40,418 bases of DNA from Gemmatimonadota bacterium (GTDB lineage: Bacteria > Gemmatimonadota > Gemmatimonadetes > Gemmatimonadales > GWC2-71-9): positions 1 through 40,418 of the forward strand of contig JADFPO010000023.1 in NCBI GenBank assembly GCA_022562295.1, read 5' to 3'. A program made the translations under genes and the position numbers. Shown here piece after piece: positions 24,055 to 33,250 of this stretch (its first letter is position 1; every line of letters starts with the position of its first letter). The notes below the pieces were generated by a model. The model saw only the letters and a list, made by a program, of their open reading frames with translations, made no database searches and was not told the origin of the DNA.

Positions 24055-25665
24055 TTACTTCGGCGGCACCTCAGAGACCACGACGTCTTCGCCCTTGCCC
24101 TTGGAGACGCGACCGAGCACCGACGGCAATTCGATCCCCGCTTGTTCGGCCAGCTCGTGCATGGCGGGTAGCGAGCCGATCAGGCCCGATAGGAAGTCGG
24201 CGGTCGCGCCGCCCTTGCCGCCCCTACCGTTACCACCCGAGTCCCACACCGTAATCTTGTCGATCTTGAGGTTCTGGATGGCCTTGACTTGCTCCGACAC
24301 GAGCGCGGGTAGCTGCTCGATCATGAGCAAGGTCGGCGCGATCTGCGGGTTGGCCGCGCAAGCCTCCATCAGCTTGCGGTAGCCCTCGGCCTTCGCCTCC
24401 AAAACCTTTTGGGTGCCCTCCGCCTCGGCCTTCAACCTGGCCAGGGTCGCGTCGGCTTCGCCCCTGGCTTCACGCCGGGATTTTTCGGCGGCAGCATCTG
24501 CCGCGATCTCCACACGCGCCTTCTCAATCTCTTGTTGGGCCAGTTTCTCCTTGCTGAGCCGGGCGAGTTCCTGCTCGCGCTCGGCAACGAGAATAGCTTG
24601 TTGCGCTTCAGCCGCGGCCACCTGCGCCTTTCGCTTGGCCTCCGCTCGGATCTCAGCAAGACGCGCATTGGATTGTGCTATCTCCGCGTTCGACTTGTTC
24701 TCACCCGCGATCGCCTCCGCTTCGGCAGCCGCCACTTGGACACGCCGCTCTTGCTCGGCCTGCTTCTTGGCAGCGACTGTTTCGGCCTCGCGCTGCGCGG
24801 TGGCGATCTCGTAGTCGCGTTTGGATTCCACTTCGCCCTCGATGGACTGGGCTTCCAGCGCCGCCACTTGCACGCGGCGAGACTGCTCGGCCTCCTTTTG
24901 GCCGGTAGCCGCCCCCGCCTCCTGCTGTGCGACGCTCACTTCCCGTTCGCGATCCGCCTTCGCCTGGCCCGACGCACCGTCACGCTCCTGCTGTGCTACG
25001 TCGACGCGCGCGCGGTTGATCGCCTCCGCCGCAGCGCGTTTCCCGATAGCCTCGATATATCCGCTCTCGTCGGTGATGTCCCGGATGTTCACATTGATGA
25101 GCGTGAGGCCAATCTTGTTGATCTCTTCGGCCACATTCGTGTTGATCAACGCCATGAACTTCTCGCGGTCCTTGTTGATCTCTTCGATCGAGAGCGTCGC
25201 GATCACCAGTCGAAGCTGGCCGAGAATGATGTCCTGCGCCTGGTCGCGGATCGTGCCATCGTCGAGGTGCAACAGCCGCTCCGCAGCGTTGTTCATCTGC
25301 ACGGGATCGGTGGAGATACCCACCGTGAATGTGGCCGGTACGTTCACACGAATGTTGTTGAGCGAAAGCGCTCCCTCGAGTGGAATCTCGATCACCTGCG
25401 GCTCGAGCCTGAGAAAGGCGTAGTCTTGAATCAGTGGGATGATGAACTTCCCGCCGCCGTGAAGACACTTCGCCGCCTGATCCACGCCAACCTTGCCGTA
25501 GATCACTAGGATCTTGTTGCTCGGACATCGCTTGTATTGCTTGACCACGAACATGACAAAAAACAAGAAGAGTAGGACAACCGCGCCCACCAGCCCCAAC
25601 ATCATCCGGGGATCGGTGACTGGCGGGATTGTCTGCCTGAACATCATCAATAAGTTTGGAAACAT
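24055..25665 (-). CDS. floT: Flotillin-like SPFH protein
   Basis: A 536-residue membrane scaffold protein. A transmembrane or hairpin segment (MLGLVGAVVLLFLFFVMFVVKQ) at about 22-43 is followed by the SPFH/band 7 domain (about 50-210), then a very long Ala/Glu/Gln/Arg-rich helical region (AEQERRVQVAAAEAEAIAG repeats, about 215-430) and a C-terminal domain (NPQIAPTLLMIEQLPALVSEQ). This is the flotillin FloT/YuaG layout. Such proteins oligomerise in membrane microdomains and organise signalling and secretion proteins. The gene follows an NfeD-like gene with 28 bases between, exactly the partner pair known from Bacillus yuaF-yuaG. Confidence 0.92.
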   Translation of the reverse strand: MFPNLLMMFRQTIPPVTDPRMMLGLVGAVVLLFLFFVMFVVKQYKRCPSNKILVIYGKVGVDQAAKCLHGGGKFIIPLIQDYAFLRLEPQVIEIPLEGALSLNNIRVNVPATFTVGISTDPVQMNNAAERLLHLDDGTIRDQAQDIILGQLRLVIATLSIEEINKDREKFMALINTNVAEEINKIGLTLINVNIRDITDESGYIEAIGKRAAAEAINRARVDVAQQERDGASGQAKADREREVSVAQQEAGAATGQKEAEQSRRVQVAALEAQSIEGEVESKRDYEIATAQREAETVAAKKQAEQERRVQVAAAEAEAIAGENKSNAEIAQSNARLAEIRAEAKRKAQVAAAEAQQAILVAEREQELARLSKEKLAQQEIEKARVEIAADAAAEKSRREARGEADATLARLKAEAEGTQKVLEAKAEGYRKLMEACAANPQIAPTLLMIEQLPALVSEQVKAIQNLKIDKITVWDSGGNGRGGKGGATADFLSGLIGSLPAMHELAEQAGIELPSVLGRVSKGKGEDVVVSEVPPK

Positions 25666-25693
25666 GATCTCACTCCCGTCGAAGACTTCGACA

Positions 25694-26287
25694 TTAGGCC
25701 CTTGTCACGGTTACTGAGTTGTCCTCGTTGATACTCACGACCCGCACGCGTTCCCGGGAAGGGAGCGCATCACCTTCTGTAATGGCCTTGTAGAACCGCT
25801 CGTGGTCATCGATCACGAGGCGTACGCGTCCCTTCCCTTCGCCACGGGCCGGAATGGCGGCATAGACGCGGCCCTCCACCTCCAGGGTTTGCGCGATGGA
25901 GATGTTGCCGCTGCTCTGCAAGCGGTAGACGGCCTTCAGCATTGTGCCCAACAACCACAGCATGCCAACACCGGAGGCTACCCCAACCGCAGTGCTCATG
26001 ACGGGCGACCACCCCATCCCTTTCAGCCCACCCAACCCACCCCATCCAAAACCCATCATGAACGCGGCGATGCTTTGGAGCGACAGCACCTTGAACGCCT
26101 CCGACGAGTCACCAGCATCGGCGTCGAGATCAGCATCGACGTCCACGTCAAAATCAACGTCCGCGTCTGCGCCTCCATCCGCGCCACCGACAAACATGAG
26201 CGCCGTGCGGAGAGAGAAAAACAACGTTCCGAGAACTGCGGGGACGGTGAACCAAGTGGCGATGGGACCGAAGAACAACTCGCTCAT
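25694..26287 (-). CDS. NfeD/YuaF-like membrane protein
   Basis: A 197-residue protein. An N-terminal membrane helix is followed by a striking acidic stretch of alternating Asp and Ala/Val (residues about 36-60, DVDFDVDVDADLDAD). Two hydrophobic segments (SIAAFMMGFGWGGLGGL, STAVGVASGVGMLWLLG) follow, and then a C-terminal OB-like beta domain (LEVEGRVYAAIPARGEGKGRVRL). That matches YuaF/NfeD1b proteins encoded before flotillins; they are thought to work in flotillin-based membrane domains. The acidic repeat may bind cations such as calcium. The start has AGGTGAGG before it. It is the first gene of the flotillin operon. Confidence 0.85.
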   Translation of the reverse strand: MSELFFGPIATWFTVPAVLGTLFFSLRTALMFVGGADGGADADVDFDVDVDADLDADAGDSSEAFKVLSLQSIAAFMMGFGWGGLGGLKGMGWSPVMSTAVGVASGVGMLWLLGTMLKAVYRLQSSGNISIAQTLEVEGRVYAAIPARGEGKGRVRLVIDDHERFYKAITEGDALPSRERVRVVSINEDNSVTVTRA

Positions 26288-26458
26288 GAGAAGGCCTCAC
26301 CTGATGCGCGTGTTACCGTAAGATACCCGCAGGATCCAAGTTTATTCGATGGGCCTCGCGGTCCGGTACCCCCGACTTACCAGCGTCCGTTAGCCGCCGG
26401 ACTCCGTTGATGATCGCGTCTGGGTCGGCCCCGACGCAAGAGCTTCGAGCCGGCCCCA

Positions 26459-27766
26459 TTACTTCCAAGCCGGCTGTTCCTGAAGCGCGACGTCGGCGTC
26501 GTCACCGTCGCGATCGGGCTCCGCGGCTGCCACGCGGTACACTCCGATCGCCACGGCTATGTGGGGCAGCACGACGAGCGCGTACAGCTGTCCGTTGATT
26601 TGATCGAACCATGGGAGTGGTTGCAGCACGAAACCGAACGCGGCGAGCAGGGCGGTCGCCAAGGCGAATCGCCGCGCGAGCGGCTTACTCCCCGCGGAGC
26701 CAAGCACCGCCGGAGGCAGCGTAACGGCAAGCGCCAGCGCCAGCGGGTTGAACATGAAGAGATTCTCGTTCCAATACGCCGCCGTATGATCCGTGACGAC
26801 CCAAAGACCGAGCAGCACCGTCCCCAAAATGCCCACGACCAACGCCCACAGCGTGCCAGCACCACTGAATGCCACATACGCAATCCGGCTTTGCGGCGCC
26901 TTTATTCCCAGCCACAGCAACACCACCGCGAGAATGATTCCCACCAGCAGATACCGCAAGCCCCAAGAAGGGGGAACCTCAGCGGGCGGAACGGCCGTAC
27001 TTTCATACACCGTCCTCTCGGCGGTGACGAAGGGCTGGGCATTCCCATCCGGCCCGGTAACGGTGACTTCACGTAGATGCTGTTGCAGGCTCGTCGGGAG
27101 GAACATCTCCTCCCACAGCGTAAGGGACCGATCGACCGGCAGACCGAGCGCAATCAACAACCCCGTGTAAATGGGGACATCGTTCGTGGTGAGGCGCTGG
27201 GTATGAAATCGATAGGTCGTACCGGCGGCAAATCGATCGGTTTGACTTTGGATTTGTCCGCGCAACACGTTGTCGAGCGCATCTCGCACGCGCGTGGAGC
27301 AATTGTCACGATAATAGTCGTATCGGTAATTCCGATTCTCCGGCAGGTCGTTCCACTCCAAGAAACCGCGCAACTCGTTGCGCTGAGCCGGTGTGAAGTT
27401 CAGGTCCTGAATCCAGACAGACCGGTTGTTGCCTGTGTACAGACTCAGATCGGGTGGGAACCCTTCCACCCGGTACAGCATGCGCCCCTGGATGAATCGC
27501 AAGAGAAAATCCTCCGACTGGAAGTCGAAGATGCCATAGTTGTACATCGTGCCGGTGCCGCGAACCGTGTCCCGCACCAAGATGGCATTGTGCCCAAAGC
27601 GCTCCCAGATCTCGGCACCAGGGCCAACCGTCACCAGGGAGATCGCGAGTTCCGCTCCCGGCTCGACCGAGTCGCGCGGCGCTCGCTGAGCAGCCACCGC
27701 GGCAGGCACCGCACCCACCGCGGCCAGGAGGGCGGCAACCACAGGAACACGACGGAGAGATCGCAT
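26459..27766 (-). CDS. DUF4105 domain membrane protein
   Basis: A 435-residue protein with a signal peptide (ending AVAAQR). The DUF4105 domain is at about 38-190, with GPGAEIWERFGHNAILVRD and the strongly conserved NYRYDYYRDNCSTRVRDAL, whose Cys and Asp/Asn look like a papain-like or transglutaminase-like active site. The C-terminal half (about 265-420) has five or six hydrophobic helices. The function of the family is not settled; related proteins include lipid or peptidoglycan-linked hydrolases and NlpC-like folds. It is alone on this strand, with a heptad array starting just upstream of its start codon. Confidence 0.85.
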   Translation of the reverse strand: MRSLRRVPVVAALLAAVGAVPAAVAAQRAPRDSVEPGAELAISLVTVGPGAEIWERFGHNAILVRDTVRGTGTMYNYGIFDFQSEDFLLRFIQGRMLYRVEGFPPDLSLYTGNNRSVWIQDLNFTPAQRNELRGFLEWNDLPENRNYRYDYYRDNCSTRVRDALDNVLRGQIQSQTDRFAAGTTYRFHTQRLTTNDVPIYTGLLIALGLPVDRSLTLWEEMFLPTSLQQHLREVTVTGPDGNAQPFVTAERTVYESTAVPPAEVPPSWGLRYLLVGIILAVVLLWLGIKAPQSRIAYVAFSGAGTLWALVVGILGTVLLGLWVVTDHTAAYWNENLFMFNPLALALAVTLPPAVLGSAGSKPLARRFALATALLAAFGFVLQPLPWFDQINGQLYALVVLPHIAVAIGVYRVAAAEPDRDGDDADVALQEQPAWK

Positions 27767-27779
27767 AGGATGGGAAATA

Positions 27780-27920
27780 TAGCTACGAGCTACGAGCTAC
27801 GAGCCACGAGCCACGAGCTTTGGGCTACGAGCCATGAACCACCGTGATCCAGAGAAGCGCCCTCGGAGTTGCGAGTCTCCGGACACCGCTTCAGGTTCTT
27901 TCTCGTGGCTCGTAGCTCGG
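27780..27920. repeat. Heptad inverted array, CGAGCTA type, left of PilC-like gene
   Basis: The left arm (27780-27836) has CGAGCTA, CGAGCTA, CGAGCCA, CGAGCCA, CGAGCTT, TGGGCTA, CGAGCCA units. The right arm (27899-27920) has inverted CTCGTGG, CTCGTAG units. The linker starts ATGAACCACCG and ends with CGCTTC..TTCTCG. It matches the element at 28934-29052 in the same direction, so the PilC-like gene lies between direct repeats. Confidence 0.8.
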
Positions 27921-28029
27921 AACCCAACACCTTCTGCATCCCTTACAGGAGCACACTACGAGGGAGGGGGCGGACGCGAACTCATGGACACCAGACGCCG
28001 GATGACAGCGGATAGGCCGAGGCACACCG

Positions 28030-28941
28030 TTGGCCGATAGCGTAGCTCTGGCTGCGTTCACACGACAGCTCGCCACCGCGGTTGGGTCTGGGCTGCCTTT
28101 GGTACAAGCCCTCACTCTGCTAGGTAAGGAAGGGTCTGGCCGGGAACTCGGTGATGTCGTTTCCGCGGTGACGGCAGACCTCGCCGGGGGAACCGATTTG
28201 TCATCCGCTCTCGGGCAGCATCCCGATACGTTCAGCAATCTCTACGTGGAGGTCGTTGCGGCCGGTGAGGCAACCGGTCAGCTCGACACAATGCTGTTGG
28301 CCCTTGCAAACATGCTCGAGAAACACCGCGCCACCGCGCTCCGCGTGAAGAGCGTGTTGATTTACCCTGGGTTCCTTCTGGCTTTCACTGCCCTCACAGC
28401 GATCGTGACCGCCCCCGGCGTGGCACAGAAGCTTGCGGTCGCCACGGCGATCGTGGTCGCCATTGGATTCGGCATGCGCCGAATGCGACAGCGGTCTGCA
28501 GTGCCGCAGCACGATATCGTGCCGCTATGGACACCAGTCTTCGGCACCGTTTACAAGAAATCGGTACTGGCCAGGGTCACGCGCACACTGGGCTTGGCAG
28601 TGTCGGCGGGAATCCCCCTCGTGGACGCTCTGGGCATCGCCGCCAGGGTATCGGGAAGCCGGACGATCTATAGGGCCATCATGCGCAGCCGCGGGTTGAT
28701 CTTACGGGGAGAGACGCTCGAAGCCGCGTTAAAGGGCGCCAACGCGTTTCCACCGATGGTGGTGGCGATGGCGGCCACCGGCGAGCAGACCGGCCACATC
28801 GGAGAAATGTTGACCAAGATCGCCGAGTACTACGAACAAGACGTGGACATGGCCGTCAAGGCGGCCATTTCGGTCATGCAACACGCGTCGATCGTGATTG
28901 CCGCGGGCCTGGTGTTGATCCTGGTGCTCGGTAGGCTATGA
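28030..28941 (+). CDS. Type II secretion F / PilC-like inner membrane protein, short
   Basis: A 303-residue protein with both T2SF domains. The first is FTRQLATAVGSGLPLVQALTLLG to about residue 125, and the second is TRTLGLAVSAGIPLVDALGIAARVSG to about 300. The conserved GEATGQL and GEQTGHIGEML motifs are present, with membrane helices at about 108-150 and at the end. PilC/GspF is the inner-membrane platform that the assembly ATPase acts on. Usual length is about 400; here the N-terminal cytoplasmic part is missing, and the last helix stops early at LVLILVLGRL, where a heptad array supplies the TGA stop. The start is TTG with GAGG eight bases before it. No pilB, pilT or pilD is nearby. It may be a trimmed but functional protein or an early pseudogene. 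Confidence 0.82.
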   Translation: MADSVALAAFTRQLATAVGSGLPLVQALTLLGKEGSGRELGDVVSAVTADLAGGTDLSSALGQHPDTFSNLYVEVVAAGEATGQLDTMLLALANMLEKHRATALRVKSVLIYPGFLLAFTALTAIVTAPGVAQKLAVATAIVVAIGFGMRRMRQRSAVPQHDIVPLWTPVFGTVYKKSVLARVTRTLGLAVSAGIPLVDALGIAARVSGSRTIYRAIMRSRGLILRGETLEAALKGANAFPPMVVAMAATGEQTGHIGEMLTKIAEYYEQDVDMAVKAAISVMQHASIVIAAGLVLILVLGRL

Positions 28942-29052
28942 GCCACGAGCTGCGAGCCGCGAGCCACGAGCTTATGAAGCACCGGCATCCGGAGACTTTC
29001 TGGCTTCGCTTCCAGCTCTTCTCGTAGCTCGTAGCTCGTGGCTCGCAGCTCA
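28934..29052. repeat. Heptad inverted array, CGAGCCA type, right of PilC-like gene
   Basis: The left arm reads TGAGCCA, CGAGCTG, CGAGCCG, CGAGCCA, CGAGCTT; the right arm has inverted CTCGTAG, CTCGTAG, CTCGTGG, CTCGCAG. The first TGA is the stop of the PilC-like gene, and the amidohydrolase TAG stop (29053-29055, minus strand) touches the other end. The linker begins ATGAAGCACCGGCATCCGGAGA and resembles the linker of the element at 27780-27920. Confidence 0.82.
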
Positions 29053-30342
29053 CTACCTTCTCGCCCTATATTTCTCGTACAGGGATTGGTGTTTGTTCTG
29101 GAGGTCGATCGGCTGTCCGTTGACGAACACGAACCTCACCTCGGTCTGAATGTTGAGCGGGTCACCGGTGGTGACGATCACGTTCGCGATCTTGCCGGTC
29201 TCGATCGTGCCCAGTCGATCTCCCACACCGAGGATCTCGGCGGAATTGATCGTCACCGCCTTGAGTGCCTCCTCCCACGGGAGTCCGTACGGGACGGCCA
29301 TGGCGGCCTCGTAGGGCAGCGTGCGTGAATTGGAGGCGCCGAAGGTGGCGAAGCCGAACTTCACTCCCGCTTCGTAGAGCTGACCCGGGTTGGCGTAGGC
29401 TTGATCGTAGCCGTCGTCCTCACCAGACGGGAGCGCCTGTGTCGCGCCGAGGATCACTGGCACCTGCTTTTCAGCGAGCAAATCCGCCACCTTCCACGCT
29501 TCTCTACCGCCTGCGATGATGATTCGCACATTGTTGCGCTCGGCAAACTCGAGCGCCTCGGTGATCTCCCGATCCGAGTTGGCCATCACCAAGAACGGCA
29601 ACTCACCGCTGGCGACCCGACCGAGGGCCTCCAGTCTGAGATCCCTCCGCGGCGGGGAACCGCTGGCCATCGCCCTAGCGTAATGGCGAGAGGCCTCGAG
29701 CCAACTCTCGAGTTGTGCGACCTGCTTGTCGTGCCGCTCCTTTCGCTCAGCGAAGGGACGTGGCGGGCCACGGCGACGGAATCCGCGACCACCGCCAAGG
29801 CTGGGCCAGTTCAGCACCATTCCCACAGACGGCTCGATCAACATCTCTTCAACCGTCCACCCGTCGAGGTGGATGAGCGATCCCTGGCCGCCAATCCCTC
29901 CGCTCCCGCCCGTTGGCGCTGCTACTGCATGCGTAATTCCGTTCGCACGCGTCACGGGAATGATTTCACTGGCGGGATGGATGGCCGTGGCGGCGAGGAG
30001 ATGTGGATTGTACTCTCCGAGTTCGTTCATGTCCGACGTCACCGTCACCTGACCGATTTCGGTCAAGCCCAGACGGCTCATCGCGTCGAACAATCCCGGA
30101 TAGACCTGGAGACCAGCGGCCTCATACACCACGGCGCCGGCGGGCACGCTCACGTTGGCTCCGACGGCCGTGATCAGGCCGCCCTGAATCAACACCGTTC
30201 CCGACTCGATGGGATCGCCGGACACGGTGTAAATGGTGCCCCCCCGAATGGCATAGACCTGCGCGCCACCCTGCGCCCAGCCGGGTGACGCCACCAACAA
30301 GCAGAGGACTCCGAGGCAGCCGCTCAATCGATTGGTTCTCAT
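29053..30342 (-). CDS. Amidohydrolase-like protein without metal HxH
   Basis: A 429-residue exported protein (signal peptide to about residue 23, GWA|Q) of the imidazolonepropionase-like amidohydrolase superfamily. The beta-sandwich start (YAIRGGTIYTVSGDPIESGTVLIQGG) and end (LGVGDRLGTIETGKIANVIVTTGDPL) are typical. At the place of the usual PGLIDAHTH, it reads PGLFDAMSRLGL, so both histidines of the first metal site are lost. It is therefore probably not a normal hydrolase and may be a structural partner of the larger protein encoded before it. The start codon overlaps the upstream stop as ATGA, indicating coupled translation and perhaps 1:1 assembly. It converges with the PilC-like gene. 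Confidence 0.88.
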   Translation of the reverse strand: MRTNRLSGCLGVLCLLVASPGWAQGGAQVYAIRGGTIYTVSGDPIESGTVLIQGGLITAVGANVSVPAGAVVYEAAGLQVYPGLFDAMSRLGLTEIGQVTVTSDMNELGEYNPHLLAATAIHPASEIIPVTRANGITHAVAAPTGGSGGIGGQGSLIHLDGWTVEEMLIEPSVGMVLNWPSLGGGRGFRRRGPPRPFAERKERHDKQVAQLESWLEASRHYARAMASGSPPRRDLRLEALGRVASGELPFLVMANSDREITEALEFAERNNVRIIIAGGREAWKVADLLAEKQVPVILGATQALPSGEDDGYDQAYANPGQLYEAGVKFGFATFGASNSRTLPYEAAMAVPYGLPWEEALKAVTINSAEILGVGDRLGTIETGKIANVIVTTGDPLNIQTEVRFVFVNGQPIDLQNKHQSLYEKYRARR

Positions 30343-33128
30343 CGTACTTTCTCTCTCCCCCCGTCGAGGGTGTCGTCCGTCGTGATACGCTCGGGACGAC
30401 CGCCCTTGTGTTTCTCTTTGAGCGCTTCCTTCTCTTGTTTCAGCGCTTCACGAAGCGACCGGTCGTGCTCGCGGTCGAAATACAACTGACCGTCGATGAA
30501 CGTCTGCTCGACGACCGCATAGATACTCAGCGGGTGTGCGCTGAAGATCGCGAGGTCGGCGTCCTTGCCAACCTCGATGGACCCCACCCGGTCGTCGATG
30601 CGCAGTTGCCTCGCGGGATTCAGGGTCACGAGCTTGAGGGCCTCGTCCTCCGACAACCCACCCCATTTCATCGCCTTGGCGGCTTCCTGGTTGAGGTGGC
30701 GGATTTCTTCGCCGCTGTCGGAGTTGATCGACACGACGACACCCTTCTCGGTCATGAGAGCCGCATTATGGGGAATCGCATCGTACGCTTCGACTTTGTA
30801 AGCCCACCAATCAGAGAACGTCGACGCCCCGGCACCGTGTTCGGCGATCTCCTTCGCCACCTTGTATCCTTCCAGCACGTGCTGGAACGTCGCAATCCGG
30901 AAGCCGAACTCCTCCGCCAATCGCAGGAGCTGAAGAATCTCGTCGGCGCGGTACGAGTGTGCATGTACGAGCCGCTTGCCTTCCAAGACTTCCACGAGCG
31001 TCTCGTGCTTCAGGTCGCGCCGCGGCGGAATCACATTCTCGTTTCCACTGGCGCGCGACTGTTCGTACTCCTGCCAGTCACTGCGGTACTGCTGCGCTTC
31101 GATGAACGCCTGGCGGATCACGTCCTGCACGCCCATTCGCGTCGCGGGATAGCGATCGGGTTCGCGATCGCGTTTCGTGTTCTCGCCCAGCGCGAATTTG
31201 ATGCCCGGCATCGCGTCCTCGAACAGCAACCCTGGGGCATCCGCCCCCCACCGCAGCTTGATCACGGCGTTGCGCCCGCCGATCGGGTTGGCACTTCCAT
31301 GTAGTACGTTTGCCGTGGTGACGCCACCCGCGAGGGCACGATAGATACCGATCTGATCGGGGTTGAGGACATCTTCGATGCCCACCATCGCCGAAACGGC
31401 CACGGACCCCTCATTGATCGCATCGGCGGCGAGGTGTGAGTGCGCATCGATGATGCCCGGAGACACGAACTTGCCGGTCCCGTCGATCACCCGCGCACCG
31501 CTGGGCACCGTGATGTTCTGGCCGACCTCGGCAATCTTACCGTCCCGAATCAGGATGGACCCGTTCTCGATCGTGCCGTGTGTGACGGTGAGGATGGTGG
31601 CATTCTGAATCACGGTAACCGCGGTGGGATTGATGGGCCCGCGGTCGTTCACCATCGGCAACGGCGGCCCCATGGGGCCCACATCCCCCCCCTCCTCACC
31701 TTGCTCCGAGTCGCCGCGGCCGCCGCGGCCGCCGCGCGCAACGGTGGTCACAGTTTCATCGACATCGAACTTCCGCCCATCCACGAACACCATCTGGACC
31801 TTCGTCTCGGCGTCGAACAGATCGCCGTCGGTGACCACCACGTTGGCGATCTTACCCACTTCGAGACTGCCCAACCGATCGGCGACCCCGAAGATCTCCG
31901 CTGGACTCAACGTGAGGGCTCGCAGGGCGTCGTCTTCAGAAAGGCCGTTTCCGATGGCCCGGCGCACGTTGTTCATGACCGTCCGGGGGGCGGTGATGCC
32001 GTCGGAGTAGAACGCGAACTGCACGCCCGCCTGTACGAACACCGACGGCGTGGTCGGCGCACGATCGCGGAATCGAAGCACTCGGAGCGCCTCGTCGGCG
32101 TCCGGATCGGCATTCCGGTCTCGATGCGGCCAATCCAGGCTCACCAGAACGGGCACGTTGTGCTCCGCCAGGACGTCGGCCACTTGGTAGCCCTGGTGCG
32201 CCCCGTAGACGAGCGTAGACACGCCGACCTCTTCGCCCGTGTTGATGGCCCGACGGATCTCCCGCGCCCAGGTGCCTGGCAGCATTACCCACTGGCGCGC
32301 GTTCAACGCATCCCGCAACGGCTCCAAGGCGCGATCGTACACGGGCCGTTCCATCCCCTGCGGAGATCTCTCGTAGATCGACCACGCCTGGTCGTAGTGA
32401 GCCGCGTCGAAGAACACCTGTTTGATGTAGGCAAACACACCGAGCAACGCGCCGGGGTACCCCCGGGACGCTCCGCCGGACGACAGCGTGACGCGCAGCG
32501 CCACCGGAGTCTTCACCACCATGTCGCGGGGCCTGTCACCGGCAAGATTGATCAGCGCCCCCTGACCGGGGAAGAGGCCTTTCTCTGGAACTACCATGGC
32601 ACTGGTGAATCCCGCGTTGCGCCATGTCGCGAGTGAGTCGTCGTCGATCTGCAACTCGTCCGCGGCATTGATCCACGGAGTCGTGGCGGGCCGATCTTCA
32701 GGGCCCCTCGAGAACGGCGGTTGATCCGCTCCCTGCTGCCCCTCCCCACCCCCACCCCCGCCCCCGCCGAACCCGGGCCGGCGTCCGCGTTCGGAGACGC
32801 GCAGCGACGCCGGAAGACCGAGAGTGGAGAGCCCGTCGATCAGACCGGGATACACGGTCAGCCCCTCGCCCTCTATCACCCAGGCGCCGGCCGGAACGGT
32901 CACGTTGCGGCCCACTGCGGTGATGAGCCCGTCCTCGAGCACGATCGTCCCGCCGTCGATGGTGTTCCCCGCTCCCGTGACGATTCGCGCCCCACGAATC
33001 GCGAAGTGTCGCGGCGGTGCCGCCGTTTGGGCCGACGCCGCCGTGGCAGCGAATACCGCCACGCCCAGCAGCGCGATCGTCGTTCGCATCCAGGACGGTG
33101 AGGGCTTAAGAAACCCGATACGTTGCAT
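30339..33128 (-). CDS. Double-domain exported amidohydrolase
   Basis: A 929-residue exported protein made of two tandem imidazolonepropionase-like amidohydrolase domains. The first (about 40-450) has PGLIDGLSTLGL at the metal position, so its HxH is absent. The second (about 490-900) has an intact PGIIDAHSHLAADA, followed by His in HAHSYRADEI, His in TFQHVLEGYK and Asp in NSDSGEE, a full metal site. A Gly-rich and Gly/Arg-rich spacer lies between and inside the domains. Start ATG 33128 was chosen because GGAG lies six bases before it; ATG 33143 is possible. Such enzymes cleave cyclic amides or peptides; the substrate is unknown. It is followed by a coupled gene for a third, also HxH-less, domain. 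Confidence 0.9.
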   Translation of the reverse strand: MQRIGFLKPSPSWMRTTIALLGVAVFAATAASAQTAAPPRHFAIRGARIVTGAGNTIDGGTIVLEDGLITAVGRNVTVPAGAWVIEGEGLTVYPGLIDGLSTLGLPASLRVSERGRRPGFGGGGGGGGEGQQGADQPPFSRGPEDRPATTPWINAADELQIDDDSLATWRNAGFTSAMVVPEKGLFPGQGALINLAGDRPRDMVVKTPVALRVTLSSGGASRGYPGALLGVFAYIKQVFFDAAHYDQAWSIYERSPQGMERPVYDRALEPLRDALNARQWVMLPGTWAREIRRAINTGEEVGVSTLVYGAHQGYQVADVLAEHNVPVLVSLDWPHRDRNADPDADEALRVLRFRDRAPTTPSVFVQAGVQFAFYSDGITAPRTVMNNVRRAIGNGLSEDDALRALTLSPAEIFGVADRLGSLEVGKIANVVVTDGDLFDAETKVQMVFVDGRKFDVDETVTTVARGGRGGRGDSEQGEEGGDVGPMGPPLPMVNDRGPINPTAVTVIQNATILTVTHGTIENGSILIRDGKIAEVGQNITVPSGARVIDGTGKFVSPGIIDAHSHLAADAINEGSVAVSAMVGIEDVLNPDQIGIYRALAGGVTTANVLHGSANPIGGRNAVIKLRWGADAPGLLFEDAMPGIKFALGENTKRDREPDRYPATRMGVQDVIRQAFIEAQQYRSDWQEYEQSRASGNENVIPPRRDLKHETLVEVLEGKRLVHAHSYRADEILQLLRLAEEFGFRIATFQHVLEGYKVAKEIAEHGAGASTFSDWWAYKVEAYDAIPHNAALMTEKGVVVSINSDSGEEIRHLNQEAAKAMKWGGLSEDEALKLVTLNPARQLRIDDRVGSIEVGKDADLAIFSAHPLSIYAVVEQTFIDGQLYFDREHDRSLREALKQEKEALKEKHKGGRPERITTDDTLDGGREKVR

Positions 33129-33208
33129 ATTGGTCTCCTTCATGAATTGCCCGCGACGAGACGCAAGACGTTCAGATGGGCCTACATGGGCGAGGCACAA
33201 GAATAGAC

Positions 33209-33250
33209 GCCGCGAGTACTACGAAACAAGACTTGGACGTGGCCACCAAG
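33209..33250 (+). pseudogene. Relic of a PilC/GspF-like gene
   Basis: From GAGTACTACG at 33214 this stretch matches the PilC-like gene at 28825-28861 at about 33 of 37 bases with one inserted A. Removing that A gives EYYEQDLDVATK, against EYYEQDVDMAVK in the intact gene, a segment conserved in T2SF proteins. The fragment ends directly at a heptad array (33248-33315). It is too short to function. Confidence 0.65.

Noticed and set aside
27834-28040. A 68-residue frame before the PilC-like gene
   Set aside because: It starts in the heptad array and reads through the array arm, with no recognisable domain or ribosome site.
27780-29052. A classical IS-flanked composite transposon
   Set aside because: No transposase gene and no clear target-site duplication; the flanks are short periodic elements.
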